From positions 496,001 to 560,000 of the forward strand of contig OY756150.1 in NCBI GenBank assembly GCA_963576785.1: a stretch of DNA of 64,000 bases, in the 5' to 3' direction. This DNA comes from Chlorophyllum brunneum. Lineage: Eukaryota > Basidiomycota > Agaricomycetes > Agaricales > Agaricaceae. Below are positions 44,740-57,213 of this stretch, piece by piece. The notes below the pieces were generated by a model. The model made no database searches and was not told the origin of the DNA. It saw only the letters and a list, made by a program, of their open reading frames with translations. Both the position numbers and the translations under genes were made by a program. How positions within the stretch are numbered: the first letter of the stretch is position 1; each line of letters opens with the position of its first letter.

Positions 44740-45548
44740 GGCGGGTCCCAGGGAAGAGAGGGCTTGTCAGTCCTTCGAGAGGGTATATAGATTACAAACA
44801 GCGAAGAGATTGAGAATAGGCCGAAGTCCAAGGAGGTAGAAATGTAACGAGTGGAAGGGTTCGAAATTAACAGTAATGTTCACAGAGTGAGAGTAGGGAT
44901 AGAAGTGTAGACAAGAATACCCCCCTCCCCTTTTCAGCGTGTCAGGAAGTGTCAGACAGCACGGCCAATGACGCCCGTGTCCACACTGTATTTTTCCTGT
45001 CACAAAACAAAGTAACATAACCGAGGCTGTAAAATTCAATCTATCTTGCATCCGGGGATTGATCCGCAATGTGGGAATTCCCATATGCGATCCTGCTTCT
45101 GTCCGCGTGCCAAGTCCATGTGGGACCGTGCATTATCTTGTCTGTGCAACAGGGCTTCTTTATCAACTGGGGACTTGGAGTTTCTACCAAAGAACTAAGG
45201 AGGATACACCTGAAACAAAGCTGAAAGGGCCAGCCAGGGTCACCGGTCCGGTCACTACCACTGATCTCCATATCTCAGCCCCGTTGTTCGCGCTCTTTAG
45301 AAGCCGTGCACATCACATTCGCACCGTGATCAAGCTAGACCACGAGGAAACATGATTATCGATCCCTGACCGGTGATAATACGCCTCCAGCACTCCTGAT
45401 TAACACAGCCCAATGCCTAAAACTCTCAGCTAGGTCGCAAAATCACAGCGCTTAATGGGTATCATACGAAAATAATCAACAATGCAGGCCTGTGGTCTCG
45501 ACCCAGAAGTTACAGGTACACAATCACCACACAAGGCCCTACGCCATG
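44740..45548. other. Intergenic region with lyase promoter
   Basis: On the minus strand a TATATA motif near 44783-44788 lies about 45 bases before the lyase start. A plus-strand ORF at 45059-45355 has no recognisable features and is probably chance. Confidence 0.5.
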
Positions 45549-48436
45549 TCACGCATATCCAAACCAAACCATCCCAGTCCCCAGCGAAATCGCCACAACA
45601 AGCGCGATAAGCACAAAAGCAACAGCAGCAACCCAAAGACCAAAATCGCTCCAAAAATCATTAAGATCAAACACCGGCTTGATAGGCGGCCACACCCTCA
45701 CCCTCACAGCATGTTTCGTCCCAGGAGAATTATCCTTGGGTACGATATACAATGTCTGCCGCTTCTCATCATAAGTATATGCATACCTCTCCTTCGACAG
45801 TGACTGTAATTTCTTCACAGCCTGAACTTCATCGTCAAGGTCGTATATCGACATGTCAATTTGAGCTTCGAGGAGTAGTTTCCTCCCAGCTGCGATAAGC
45901 GATGGGAAGAATATCTCCGTTTCGTATGTTCCTAGTTCATTTTCGTCTTTGACGCCTTGGTTGGGGACCATCCATGAGAACGAGAACTCTCCATTCATCA
46001 TTTCGTAGTCGAATTTGAGTGGGATGCCAGCCACTTTTGTTGGGTATGGGCGAACGATGGCATCGAGAATGCGACCGCCACCGTCGAGATGAGGGGAGTT
46101 TTGTTCGTATTCGAGTAAGAAATTTGGCATTGCACGACGCTGAGAAAACCAAGAGAAGTTTTCACCGTTCCAATTATCGCCTTCCATGTCCGTATTATCG
46201 GGATTATAATTCCACAGACTGAGATGAGATAGTTAATTAAACGACTTTTTAAAAAATGCTGTTAAACGCACTTGAAACCAACTAATGCTCGGTCAAGACC
46301 AGTGATCATCGCGTCCATCATCCGTTTTTGCCAGATAAAGTCCTCCGTGGTGAAAGCTTCTCCTTTACTACAAGTCAACCAGATCAGTCAATGAACCCTC
46401 CAATTTGACACAGGTTTGAGACTCACTTCATATCCATGGGTATACCACATTCTCCGAAGAGTACGGGTACATTGCCCAGTGATTTATACGCCTCTTCGGC
46501 TAGGCCGCGAATCTGAACACTGAAGTTGTCTCGAGCACCCTTATGGCCCCAGTAAAAAGCGTTCAGTGGAAACATGCCCTATGAGGAGGGGTCAGGGTGC
46601 ATATTGGATAGATGGTATACGACGGACCCGCGACAAGCCTTGAACGTTAACGGAGAATTCGCCAAAGGACTTGTTGAAGAGGGAGTACAAGTCGTACCAG
46701 TGAGGTGCATACACCATATTGGGAACGCGATGTTCCTCCGTCCATGATACGGGGCAAAACTGTCGAAACATGAGGGAAAAGGAAGTATGGAAGTTGATAG
46801 AAGCGTACCTCGTTGGGTATAGGTTCAACAAACAGGATCTTGCTTTGTGACGTTGCTTTCAGCACCCTATCCGCCCATCTCTTCAAGAAGGGGTAGTAAA
46901 AGTCGGTATACCACTCCACCTATCTCAAGGTTAGTACGAAATACGTTCTACTTGTAGGAATCGACACTGACCTTGTCCCCACTGACCGGGTGCCGAACAA
47001 AATAATTCTCTCTCAGCACAACTGCCTGATTCTTGGTATTACACCACCCCCAAACTCCATGCATCTCCCACAAACATTGTCCATTCGTCGGTCCATCCTC
47101 CTTCCACGCCTTTTTCTTGTCTTCATTCAACAGGGTATGAGTAGTTTGTTTCGTCGGCATAGGGAAGGATCGGGTCCAGGTAGGTACGACAGTCGGGTGT
47201 CCAGCACCCAGTTGAAAAGATTGAATTGTTGAGGGTATATGAGAAAGATGAAGTTCTGTGTTATAGTCGAAGGTATACATAGACTTGAGGTCAATGTAGC
47301 CTCTGTGGGGTTCGTTCATCATCTGGAAGCCGATGATACCCTCGAGATTACCCACTGCGCCGACAAGGGCGTCCCATGCGCCCAAAAACGCGTTTTGGAG
47401 GAATTGTTGAATGGAGACGTTGTCTTTGGTCATCAACTTGGGCGCGAAGATGTCACCGCCCCAGAACAAGGTACTACACAGGTAAAGTTAGGGACACCTT
47501 GTGGATCGAGGAGGCAAGAACTCACTTGAGAGTTGAAGCAGCAAGTTTGTGGTATCCTGTTGGCCATAAGCCCCTCTCCATGTCATTGTGACCACCTCCA
47601 CGCATTCCACCAAGCCATGCCGCGCCCGTCTCTTCCAGTGTATTGATATCAAAGCCAGCAGCCTCAACTGTCCAGGCTGGAGCGCCTGAACCGCCTGTGT
47701 AGCGTGACCAGACGTCTTGGTGCAGAGATACATATGCCACTATGCCGTATTTCGGGAGGAGCGAGAGGATCTCGCGAAGGTAAGTGAGGTATTCTTGATC
47801 ATAGATTCCACTTGCGCTACAATTAGATAGGCCTTCGTCGATGATGCAAGAGTCACGTACGGTCCTTCATGTTCGATAGCCTCCCACGTTACAAGGAAAC
47901 GAACTGTTCGACATATATGAATGAGGCGTTTTTTCAGCTACAAAGAGAATCACTCACTGAAAGTCAAACCCCACCTCCTCAACCGTGAAAAATGCTCATG
48001 TGCCTCAGTCAAAGGGAAGGGACGCCCGACAAAAGTCACAATTTTTGGGTCTTCGGGAAAGTCGTCATTCGTGTGGTTGACTGGACTTGATAGCCGAAAG
48101 ACTGGATAAGAAATGCTTAACAAACGAAGAACGGGCGGGTACCCACGTTTTACAACTTCCCGCAAGATTCACACCACGAAGGTTACACACGCGACCATAC
48201 CCGTCAACAAAGTGCCGGCCTTTGAGACGGATTCCGCCACCTGTACCGGAAGAAGACCAGTCATGCGCGTACGAAGAGGAGAATGAGCCTGGCTTGTACA
48301 GAGGGTCTTTTGAAGGGTGTTGCTGGTAGATAAAAATATTAGGAAAAGAAAGAAATTGAGAGAAAACATGACTTACGCGTACTGGTTCATCCACCATGAT
48401 AAACGAAGCTTCGGGGGATTGGCCAGTGGACATCAT
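45549..48436 (-). CDS. GH5 glucosylceramidase/steryl-beta-glucosidase-like protein, 786 aa
   Basis: Eleven exons (48436-48377, 48322-48147, 48085-47958, 47903-47861, 47816-47526, 47473-46972, 46919-46809, 46759-46628, 46578-46427, 46367-46272, 46218-45549) sum to 2,361 nt. The GH5 barrel shows RGVNLAGSCK, FLVTWEAIEHEGP, VSLHQDVWSRY, the acid/base in GFQMMNEPHRGY and the nucleophile in LFGECGIPMD. A C-terminal beta domain and a final membrane span (LWVAAVAFVLIALVVAI) follow; no signal peptide is seen. This matches the fungal EGCrP group, whose Cryptococcus members cleave glucosylceramide or ergosteryl glucoside. Which of these is the substrate here cannot be read from sequence. Confidence 0.88.
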
Positions 48437-48888
48437 CGCTGGCACTGCTCGACTAGGCCAGCTGCGATGGCGAAATCCATGCCAAGCATTACGTAACAAC
48501 CTTGTTTCGGCCACCGGGGATATTCTATTGTGAGCCTGTTTGAAGCTAGTCATGACATTTGGTGTTCTCGTCCACCTGCTGCGAATCTGGCAACTACTAA
48601 AGGCACACCAACTCCGGGCCCCATGCGCAGTCTGTCCTTTCTCTCGCACGCCAACCAGACAAAGGGTCCGAGTCGGTCGTCCCACTTCCCACCACAACTA
48701 TCGCCCGACTTCAAATTAATCCGTCTATTACCATGGCTTGTAACGCCCAACATGTCTTCTAAACACACAGCATCACACTCGAGGTTGACACGCCGTGGGG
48801 CTGATTTGTATGCCCGGTGATGATTACTCTAGCGTTATAAGAACCTTCGCATGTTCGGGAGCTCATCTCGTACTTTCATTCCTGCCCA
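48437..48888. promoter_or_regulatory. Divergent intergenic region, GH5 and esterase A promoters
   Basis: The two genes are transcribed away from each other over 452 bp. TATAAG at 48835-48840 lies about 50 bases before the esterase A start codon, inside the block TTATAAGAACC. The same block precedes esterase B. Confidence 0.55.
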
Positions 48889-51218
48889 ATGAGGTCCTCT
48901 CTGTTGCTCGCTGCAATAGCCACGTTAGCTGTCGGATCCTATGCCGCCCCCGAAGTCAAGTTTGGTAAAACCACGCTCGTCGGAAGGGATGTCACCGGTT
49001 TGAAACAAGATTTCTTTGGAGGTGCGCACGCTGATCCATCTGATCGACGAAGCTTCTCCTGACTTGGTTCCAGGAATACCTTTTGCGGAGCCTCCCCTTG
49101 GAAATTTGAGGTTGAGGCCTCCAGTCTTGAAAACAAATCTTGATACTGCTAGCTTTGACGCATCCAATTTTGGCCCAGCATGCCTTCAACCAGTATGAAC
49201 GTTAACCCGACACCACCCAATCAATATTGACATAAGCCATTGACAGAACCTTACTATGCCCTTTGCTTCAGAGGACTGTCTGACAATCAACATATTCAGG
49301 CCTTCAAACCTCAAGCCCGGTACTAAATTACCCGTGGTACGCCCCAACGAGATTAACGCTCATCCGTGATTTTCGCTGACTCACAACTGCAGTTATTTTG
49401 GACGTGCGTATCAATATGCACCTTCAATATTGAAAACTGACTCAGAATATAGTTATGGTGGTGGTTTCCAAGCTGGCGCATCATCGATATACAATGGTAG
49501 TTTGATCGTAGCCCACAGCGTTGAAAGAGTAAGTTTTTCGCATGACTGCTTAATTTCATCTTTTTAAGAACTCCCTAGGGAACGCCTCTCATTTATGTCA
49601 ATTTCAACTATCGCCTCGGTCCCCTTGGCTACCCACAAGGCCAGGAAGGTTGGTCGTTGCACTCCTAGAGCTTTTGGACGGCTTCTTTAACAACCTCGTG
49701 TCTTTTTCAGCTGCTGATCAAAAGGCGCTCAATCTGGCGCTCAGAGATTTAATAGCTGCCCTCGAATGGGTTCAACACAATATCGGGACATTTGGGGGTG
49801 ACAAGGACAAGGTCCGTCGATCCCCGCTTATGCTTCCAGGAACTCTCGATCTCATGTTCCTCGCATAGGTAACTGTCTTTGGGGAGAGTGCAGGAGCCAT
49901 CATGAATTCCATTCTCTACCTTAACTCGCCTCTTGATAAGCTCGCTCGCGGAGTTGTGGGTACACTCTACCACTCTCCCGTTTCGTCTCTCACCAGTGAC
50001 ATAGATACTTGAATCTGGTTCTCAAGCAACCTCAAGCAATTTCCGCGCTGAACGTCGTGAGGGCAACTGGGAAAATTTTGTCGCTGGTGTCAAGTCTTGC
50101 TCCTCAAAGGCTACTTCGGGACATACTTTTGACTGCTTACGGCACGCTAATTCTACCGAAATATTCGCTGGCTTGTTGGATGCTATCAATGAGGCTCCAG
50201 AAGAGTTTGGTTTCGATCCGACTATCGACGGACCAGGAGGACTGTACCCTGATGTTCCTTCAAGGCTGTTCGCGCAGGGAAAGTTTGCTCGGGTGCCGTT
50301 CATCAGTGGAACTAACCTCGACGAAGGTGAGAGCCGCATCGGCTTTTCAGTATAGCAGGATGGGGGACTTACGAAGCATCATATAGGGACATTGTTCATC
50401 TCACCGACAATCAACTCTGAAGCCCAAGTTCGGGAGTGGATTGTTGCGAATTACTCGCCTCCATTCGTCCAACCTTCCACTTTTTCGAACGCGGTCGACA
50501 AGATCCTTGAGTTATATCCTGATGTTCCAGCTCTCGGCTCCCCATTCAATACGGGTAATGAAACATTTGGCTTGTCCAGCTCATTCAAACGGGCTTCTGC
50601 AATCGGTATGCACTTTACCTAGTGTCCTTGTGGTATTTTTCTTAAACCGCCCACCAGAGGGCGACCTTGGTTTTCACTCTCAGCGCCGATTCTGGCAGCA
50701 GACGGCAGCCAAGGCAGGAATGAAGACTTGGGGATATCATTTTACACAACCTCAGCCACAGGGCCCCCCGAGCCTTGGAGGTAAGCTCTTTTCTGCTTAG
50801 TCTATCATCGGGCTATTGCTTAATGCTTGAAATAGTCACGCATGGAGATGAGATAGTATACGTATACGGAGCGCCAGAAGATCAGTCACCCTCAGCCCTC
50901 CGAATAAGCGCGATAATGATGGACTACTGGATTTCCTTTGCAACAAGTTCGGATCCAAATGATGGGAAGGGAACGAAGCGTACGTGTCTACACCTCCCCA
51001 GTACTACACTATCCTGATGACCACACTTCCCACAATCCCGGCTCAAAGGTCCCGTCTGGGAACAGTACACCCCTTACAATGAACGTATCATCCAGCTCAA
51101 CGGAAACGACATTAAGATGATTGACGATACATTCCGCAGGGAGCAGATTGACTTCATCAACTCCATTCCTCTTGCGTTCTTGCATCGTCGCGATTCTGAG
51201 GAGCTCGAATCCGAGTGA
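48889..51218 (+). CDS. Secreted type-B carboxylesterase/lipase A, 554 aa
   Basis: Thirteen exons: 48889-49021, 49074-49192, 49247-49336, 49393-49403, 49453-49528, 49579-49648, 49711-49811, 49869-49955, 50005-50326, 50387-50605, 50658-50780, 50836-50979, 51049-51218 (1,665 nt). Exon 4 is only 11 nt. A signal peptide (MRSSLLLAAIATLAVG) is followed by an alpha/beta-hydrolase fold: SEDCLTINIFRP, YGGGFQAG (oxyanion region), nucleophile VFGESAGA, the acid in GTNLDEG and the histidine in THGDEIVYVYG. It would hydrolyse carboxylic esters outside the cell, as Candida rugosa-type lipases do. It is the upstream member of a tandem pair. Confidence 0.92.
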
Positions 51219-51674
51219 AAGAAATGTCGAGGCGTTGATGGGTAGCATGTGTTTCTGTAAATATGAAACTTCAGGTCCATCAACTGATGGGTCGAAATGT
51301 CACTATCTACAGCGTGAAACCGAAATTATTATCACCCGCAATTGTGCGCTTGGCCTATTGCTTTGAGCGAATCGGCCATTGCATTTTGTCATCTTACCAC
51401 TTCGCCTCCACTACATCACCGCTTATCTCGAAGGATAACAATCCGAATTTCAGTAGCCGAGAATGAATCACATGCCATGTTCAAGTTTCCAAACTCTCAT
51501 GACTGCTTCTATTCCCTACCAGGAGCCTTCGAGGACACGATCGCTTCTGACCATACTGATCCATCATGCGTGATGTATCAAGCACGGAACTGAAGCGACA
51601 CGGGGGCCGCCACATGTTCCCAATATAAGAACCAATTCCCGGAAGCATTCCCGAGTACCAACGGACTACTCACG
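51219..51674 (+). promoter_or_regulatory. Esterase A 3' flank and esterase B promoter
   Basis: A TATAAG near 51624 within ATATAAGAACC lies about 50 bases before the start of esterase B. This matches the promoter block of esterase A, so the duplication included the core promoter. No other gene is seen. Confidence 0.55.
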
Positions 51675-53985
51675 ATGAGGTTATCTGTGCCCCTCGCCAT
51701 CGCTGCTGTGTTTTCCGTTGGATGTCTTGCTACACCGCAGGTCAAAATTGGTAAAACCACTGTTGTTGGAAGGGATATTCCGACTTTGAAGCAAGAATTC
51801 TTTGGAGGTGAGTAGATGGTCGTGTGTGTATAAGGCTCAGTTTACTGACCGACTTTGGTTGTAGGAATCCCCTTTGCCGAACCTCCTCTTGGAAAGCTCA
51901 GGCTTAGACCTCCTGTGCTGAAGACCCACCTCGACACGAAAAGCTTCGATGCCGCAAATTTCGGCCCAATGTGCCTTCAACCGGTATGTTGACTTTGTAC
52001 AAGGTGGCATTACGAACCATTCATTACCATTGATGCCTATCAGGGGAATGGGTCCATGTCAGAAGACTGCCTAACGATTAATATCCTTCGTCCTTCTGAT
52101 TTACCGCATAACGCAAAACTGCCAGTCGTACGTCTTTTTTTGAGATTCTGACGTTTGTGGTGAGCTGACCCGGGCTCACAGTTCTTCTGGGTGTACGTAT
52201 TGTTCTCCCGATTTTCTTCGATCACGCATGAATATTTGTGGATAGTTATGGTGGTGGTTTTGAAGATGGCGCGTCTTCGATGTTCAATGGTAGTGCTATC
52301 GTTGCCCGAAGTGTTGCTCGTGTAAGGCTCGCTGTATGACACGTTTGACCCTGGCTGATTTTTGACAGGGAACTCCCCTGATTTACGTCAACTTTAACTA
52401 TCGTCTTGGACCGCTTGGTTTCCCTCAAGGACGAGAGGGTGTGTTTCTTGGGTCTTTGTTCATCGCCTCGCCTTTTAACGATGATATTACAGCCGTTGAT
52501 CAGAGAGCACTTAACCTGGCTCTCAAAGACGAGATAACAGCGCTTGAATGGGTTCAGCATAACATTGGGACATTCGGCGGCGATAAGCATAAAGTAAGTT
52601 CGCATCCTACCATGCTTGGAATCATCTTATAGTCAAACCCAGGTCACAGTATTTGGAGAAAGTGCTGGAGCTATAATGAGTTCCATCCTTTTCCTCAACT
52701 CTCCTCTTGAGAAGCTCGCGCGTGGGGCTGTGAGTTTGACGCTCGTCTATGATCTGAATAAAGCTTCATGCTGTCATCTCGTTTAGATCCTCGAATCTGG
52801 CTCCCAAGCAAGCTCACTCAACTCTTTCGCCACCCGTCGCGAAACCGACTGGGAGAATTTTGTTGCCGGTGTAAGCTTATGCGCATCCAAAGCAACCTCG
52901 GGCCATACGTTTAGTTGTCTCCAACACGCCAAGTCAGACGAAATCCTGACTGGTATCCTCAATGCGATCAACAAGGCCCCAGAGCAATTTGCTTTTGATC
53001 CAACTATTGATGGACCCGGTGGACTGTACCCTGATCTTCCTTCTCGCGTATTTGCACGTGGCAAATTCGCAAAAATTCCGTTCATCAGCGGAACCAACCT
53101 CGATGAAGGTAAGCTTCCACTATGATCGTGGCCAGGTACATGATTTGAATCATTCACATTTAGGCACTGCCTTCACATCCCCTCTCGTCAGCTCCGAAGC
53201 TCAGATCCGCTCCACGATCATTGCGAACCTCACGCCTTCTCTTGTTCCGGAGTCTGAGCTTCAACACACGGCAGACAAGCTACTACAGTTGTATCCGGAC
53301 ATTCCAGCTCTTGGATGTCCCTTCAACACCGGGAACGAGACGTTTGGTCTGTCCAGCCAGTTTAAGCGGGCTGCTGCGCTTGGTGAATCCATTCGATAGT
53401 TTATTTGACCATGTTTTACTTATGTTTATTTAAATAGAGGGGGATATCGGATTCCATTCTCAACGCCGCTTCTTCCAGAAAACTGCCGCCCGAGCAGGTG
53501 TGAAGAGCTGGGGATATATGTTTACTCAACCTCAACCTGCCATTCCACCCTTATTTGGAGGTAACGGATTCAATTTGGACTTGCATCAGCAGTATATTGA
53601 TGATGTTGTTGAACAGTTACCCATGGAACTGAAATCGCTTATGTCTACGGAGCACCCACTGACCAATCCACTTCGTCCTTGAAGTTAAGTGCGCTGATGG
53701 TTGATTATTGGGTTTCATTCGCAACGAGTCTGGACCCGAATGATGGAAAGGGATTACAACGTAAGCTTCCAGTTGCCTACTCCCTTGCTCTCGGATGCGT
53801 TGATACATATCTTGGCTTCAGGTCCCATCTGGGAGCACTACTCTACCCAACACGAGAGTATTATCCAGCTCAATGGCGACAATACCACAATGATCCCTGA
53901 CACGTTCCGCAAGGAACAGATGGACTTTATTAACTCAGTACCGACAGTGCTTCTCCACCGTAGGAACTTTCAAGAGCAGCCTTGA
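51675..53985 (+). CDS. Secreted type-B carboxylesterase/lipase B, tandem copy, 550 aa
   Basis: Thirteen exons with the same layout as esterase A: 51675-51807, 51865-51983, 52044-52127, 52182-52192, 52246-52321, 52369-52438, 52493-52593, 52643-52729, 52787-53108, 53164-53382, 53438-53560, 53617-53760, 53822-53985 (1,653 nt). Ten exons have identical lengths in the two genes, including the 11-nt exon 4. Signal peptide MRLSVPLAIAAVFSVG; motifs SEDCLTINILRP, YGGGFEDG, VFGESAGA, GTNLDEG and THGTEIAYVYG give an intact triad. The product is a functional-looking paralogue; the substrate is unknown. Confidence 0.92.
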
Positions 53986-54598
53986 CTTACGTGCAGAATT
54001 TTGACTATCGGTCTCGTCAATTTAGCACATTTTAGCTGGCGGTATGTAATCCATTGCACAAGCACACCGTCACTGACTCCAAACAGGTTCTAGTCAGTCT
54101 CGACAATAACAAAATATTTCATTAACAACATTTTGTATCACGTGTGATGCGAACCATGCATGTTACATGTGGAACCCAATTAACGATAACCCCACTGGGT
54201 CGTTGAAGCTACCACAATGTTTCGACCCTTCTCATAGTGACGTTCCCATCTGCCATCACTTCCATCCAAGGAGACCTATCGCCCAGCACTATAAATAAGC
54301 CCTCATGTTCCTTTCACAGCGCTTAAAATAACTGAACGTACCTGGTGAAGTGTTGGCGGACTCGACTGCGCGCTGTGTGTATTTGTACCCAAAATTACCC
54401 CACTCGTTATCTGGACCATGTGGTGCCGCCAATTCGGATTCACTGATATCACTCTGCCGCATTGTTGCGAGGCTGTTGTATGTGAACGCAGAACAGGGAT
54501 AAATACCAGTTCTGTGCCGAACCGGCCCACCTGCAGTGAGGCTCTCGTCGTTGGCTCGCGATCATCTCTCTGTTCCTCCTCCGTTGTTTTAAGCTGGA
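53986..54598 (+). other. Intergenic region before the carboxypeptidase gene
   Basis: A TATAAATA near 54290 lies about 310 bases before the start codon at 54599, so the gene may have a long leader or an unseen upstream exon. No RNA gene or other ORF is convincing. Confidence 0.5.
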
Positions 54599-56713
54599 AT
54601 GTTGATCTATCTGCTAAGGATAATATTTGCGGCGCTCTTGGTGATCCCTCTGCGGGGGTCACTGGGTGTGCCCATGCAGGTGGCGTCCAATGATGTGGAC
54701 ATGTCTCCCGTGAAGACATTCCAGTCAAAGAACATGGCAGATGTTGGATTGAGGTTTGTTTCGGATTCAGGAGTTTGCGAGACGACGCCAGGAGTCCACC
54801 AGATGTCAGGCTACATTACCGTCGGGCCAAATATGTCTATGGTGAGTTGTTGGCTCTGGATTCCTTGACCAGTGCCAACCTATAACGTATGTGTTTTGCA
54901 GTGGTTCTGGTTCTTTGAAGCTAGAGAATCACCTGAGACTGCTCCATTCACTTTGTGGTCAGTTCCTTTACTATCACACAACCCTTTTGGCCTGACTTGT
55001 CAACTAAGGTTGAACGGTGGTCCTGGATGTTCCTCTATGATCGGACTCTTCCAGGGTACTTGTCTCTGAAAGGACGATACCCGTTCCTCGCTCATACAGC
55101 GTATAGAGAACGGACCCTGCAATGTGAACCCAGACGGGGAAACGACCATTAACAACCCATTCAGGTGAACTATACCACGTTGTTTGTTTAATATCATCCT
55201 CACGAGATCCGACTAGCTGGAACAATCTCAGTAACAGTGTGTCTGATTATCATTCATCACGCGGGAAGGAGGTCATTGACACGACTAATTCCCACAGTGA
55301 TCTACATAGACCAGCCTATCGGCACTGGCTTCTCCTTTGGTACCGACACAGTAAATAGTACACTCTCGGCATCCCCTTTCGTGTGGCAGGCCTTCCAGGT
55401 CCTCTTTGAGAGTGGTGAATTCTCCAAGTTCCAGAGTCGAGAGTAAGAATTCCTTAAATCAGCGGACCCACGTCGACTGACGGCAAAACAGATTCATCCT
55501 TGCCACAGAGAGCTACGGTGGACACTATGGTCCAGCTTTGGTTACATACTTCAATCAACAGAATCAACTAATTCAAGCGGGCGAGATTCAAGGAGAAGAA
55601 GTGGTCGTGAGTGCTTTGATGATCAATAAGTGTGTCACTTCTATTTGAAATTGATGTCGGTTAACGCGGGATTTGAAGCGGATGGTATGATCCCTTGATC
55701 CAGAACAAAGCCTATGTCGACTTCGCTACCAATGCGCCAGGATATGGACAACTGCAAAGCGATGAGGTAATTCAGCAACTGAACGAAGCTTACTTTGGTG
55801 CGGGTGGATGTCAAGAGCAAGAGGAAGCCTGTTTCGCGGCGGGAAATTCAACTGCTTCAAACAGGGTTTGTCGCAAGGCTGATGACTTTTGCGTAAGTCA
55901 ACGTGGCGAAACTTCAATGCAACTGGCTCTAAAACGAGCACTACAATAGGTTGAGAATGTCTTTGTCCCAGCAGTGGGCGACCGCGATTCGGATGACCTC
56001 CGACAGAACTCATCGGCATTGTTCCCACCAGAGTTCTACGTGACATTCCTCAACGACCCAAAGATTCGAAAAAAGATTGGTGCGGAAGTCAAATACAGCG
56101 AGTGTCCCGATGCGCCGTTTGAGCTATTCGTGAAAACCGGAGATGTAAGCAGCCACCTGCTTGATAATCTCGACCGAAAGACTTCTGACATCCTGTTACT
56201 AACCTCCTCCAGGATGCCCGAACACTACTTCCTCAACTTGCTGCGCTCGCAGATGCGAAGATGAAGATACTTATTTGGGTAAGCGGTGACCCATGGTTGT
56301 TGAGATTCTCATCTATTTACAATCTACTTGACAGGCTGGTGATGCTGATATAAAGTAGGTTTGCATTCAGACAGTCGGACTACTTAGAAGCTTCTGATCA
56401 CTCACATCTGATAGTTGCAACTGGCTTGGAGGACATGCATCAGTGCTCGCTATGGATTGGTATGGAAAGGAGAGAATAAATAACGCACCTTTCAGTAATA
56501 TGACTATTGATGGGAAGGCGGTGGCGGCAATCCAGAATGTTGACAATTTCTCTTTTGCGAGAGTTTACGAAGCAGGTCATGAAGTGGTGAGTGTAGTGTA
56601 CAGATGAGCGAACTATCATTTTTTGACCTTCTTCATAGCCTGCATTCCAGCCAGAAGCAGCATTCGAGATATTCCGTCAAATCATCAACAAACAACAATT
56701 GCATTCTGTATAA
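54599..56713 (+). CDS. Serine carboxypeptidase (peptidase family S10), 482 aa
   Basis: Thirteen exons (54599-54841, 54902-54957, 55009-55055, 55107-55164, 55217-55236, 55298-55442, 55492-55629, 55679-55892, 55950-56144, 56213-56278, 56335-56354, 56415-56586, 56639-56713) total 1,449 nt. Two exons are just 20 nt. A signal peptide (to about residue 23) is followed by [21 protein letters not shown]-like [13 protein letters not shown], the catalytic serine in [11 protein letters not shown], the aspartate in AGDADINCNW and the histidine in EAGHEVPAF. Such enzymes remove C-terminal residues in the vacuole or outside the cell. The triad is complete. Confidence 0.93.
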
Positions 56714-57213
56714 ACGGCCCGAGGGACTGTCTGATCTTCGTAAATATACCGTTTGATTGATGTATTCATCACAGTTGACGAAGCCAGAACGCTAAGTATG
56801 CACGAAGCTGAAGGGCTTTTATTCTTATCCATGAGTGACGCCAGCCTGTCAAGAGTCAAAGCTTCCGATATTGATGTCCATAACAGCAGCTAGAAACAAG
56901 GATTGAAATACTTTGGGGACTCTACTTGATCTTTTGGATTCTTCGGATTCCACGCCTCACCGGACGACAATGTGCTCCTTCGCCAGGCTCTCGGTTCTAG
57001 TGATAGCACCATGATATTCCTCCAAGGCGGCCGACGTATTGATTATAAATAGACACAGATCCCTTTCATTCCGAAGCGTTGTCTTCGTGTTGTGTGCAAT
57101 CACCATCATGATTGAAAGCTACATCGAACACTGCCTTCTTAAAAAAGGGGTATATTAAGGACAATCCTTTCGACAGCCGCTCTAGACAGAGGACCCAACG
57201 TATCTTACTACCA
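56714..57213 (+). promoter_or_regulatory. Intergenic region with promoter of the DUF6534-like gene
   Basis: TATAAATAG at 57044-57052 precedes the likely start codon at 57214 by about 160 bases. A minus-strand 60-codon ORF at 56677-56859 overlaps the previous gene end and looks random. Confidence 0.55.

Noticed and set aside
48065..48697. 210-codon minus-strand ORF at the start of the GH5 gene
   Set aside because: It runs through an intron and into upstream sequence. The exon model starting at 48436 keeps the family frame and sums to a multiple of three.
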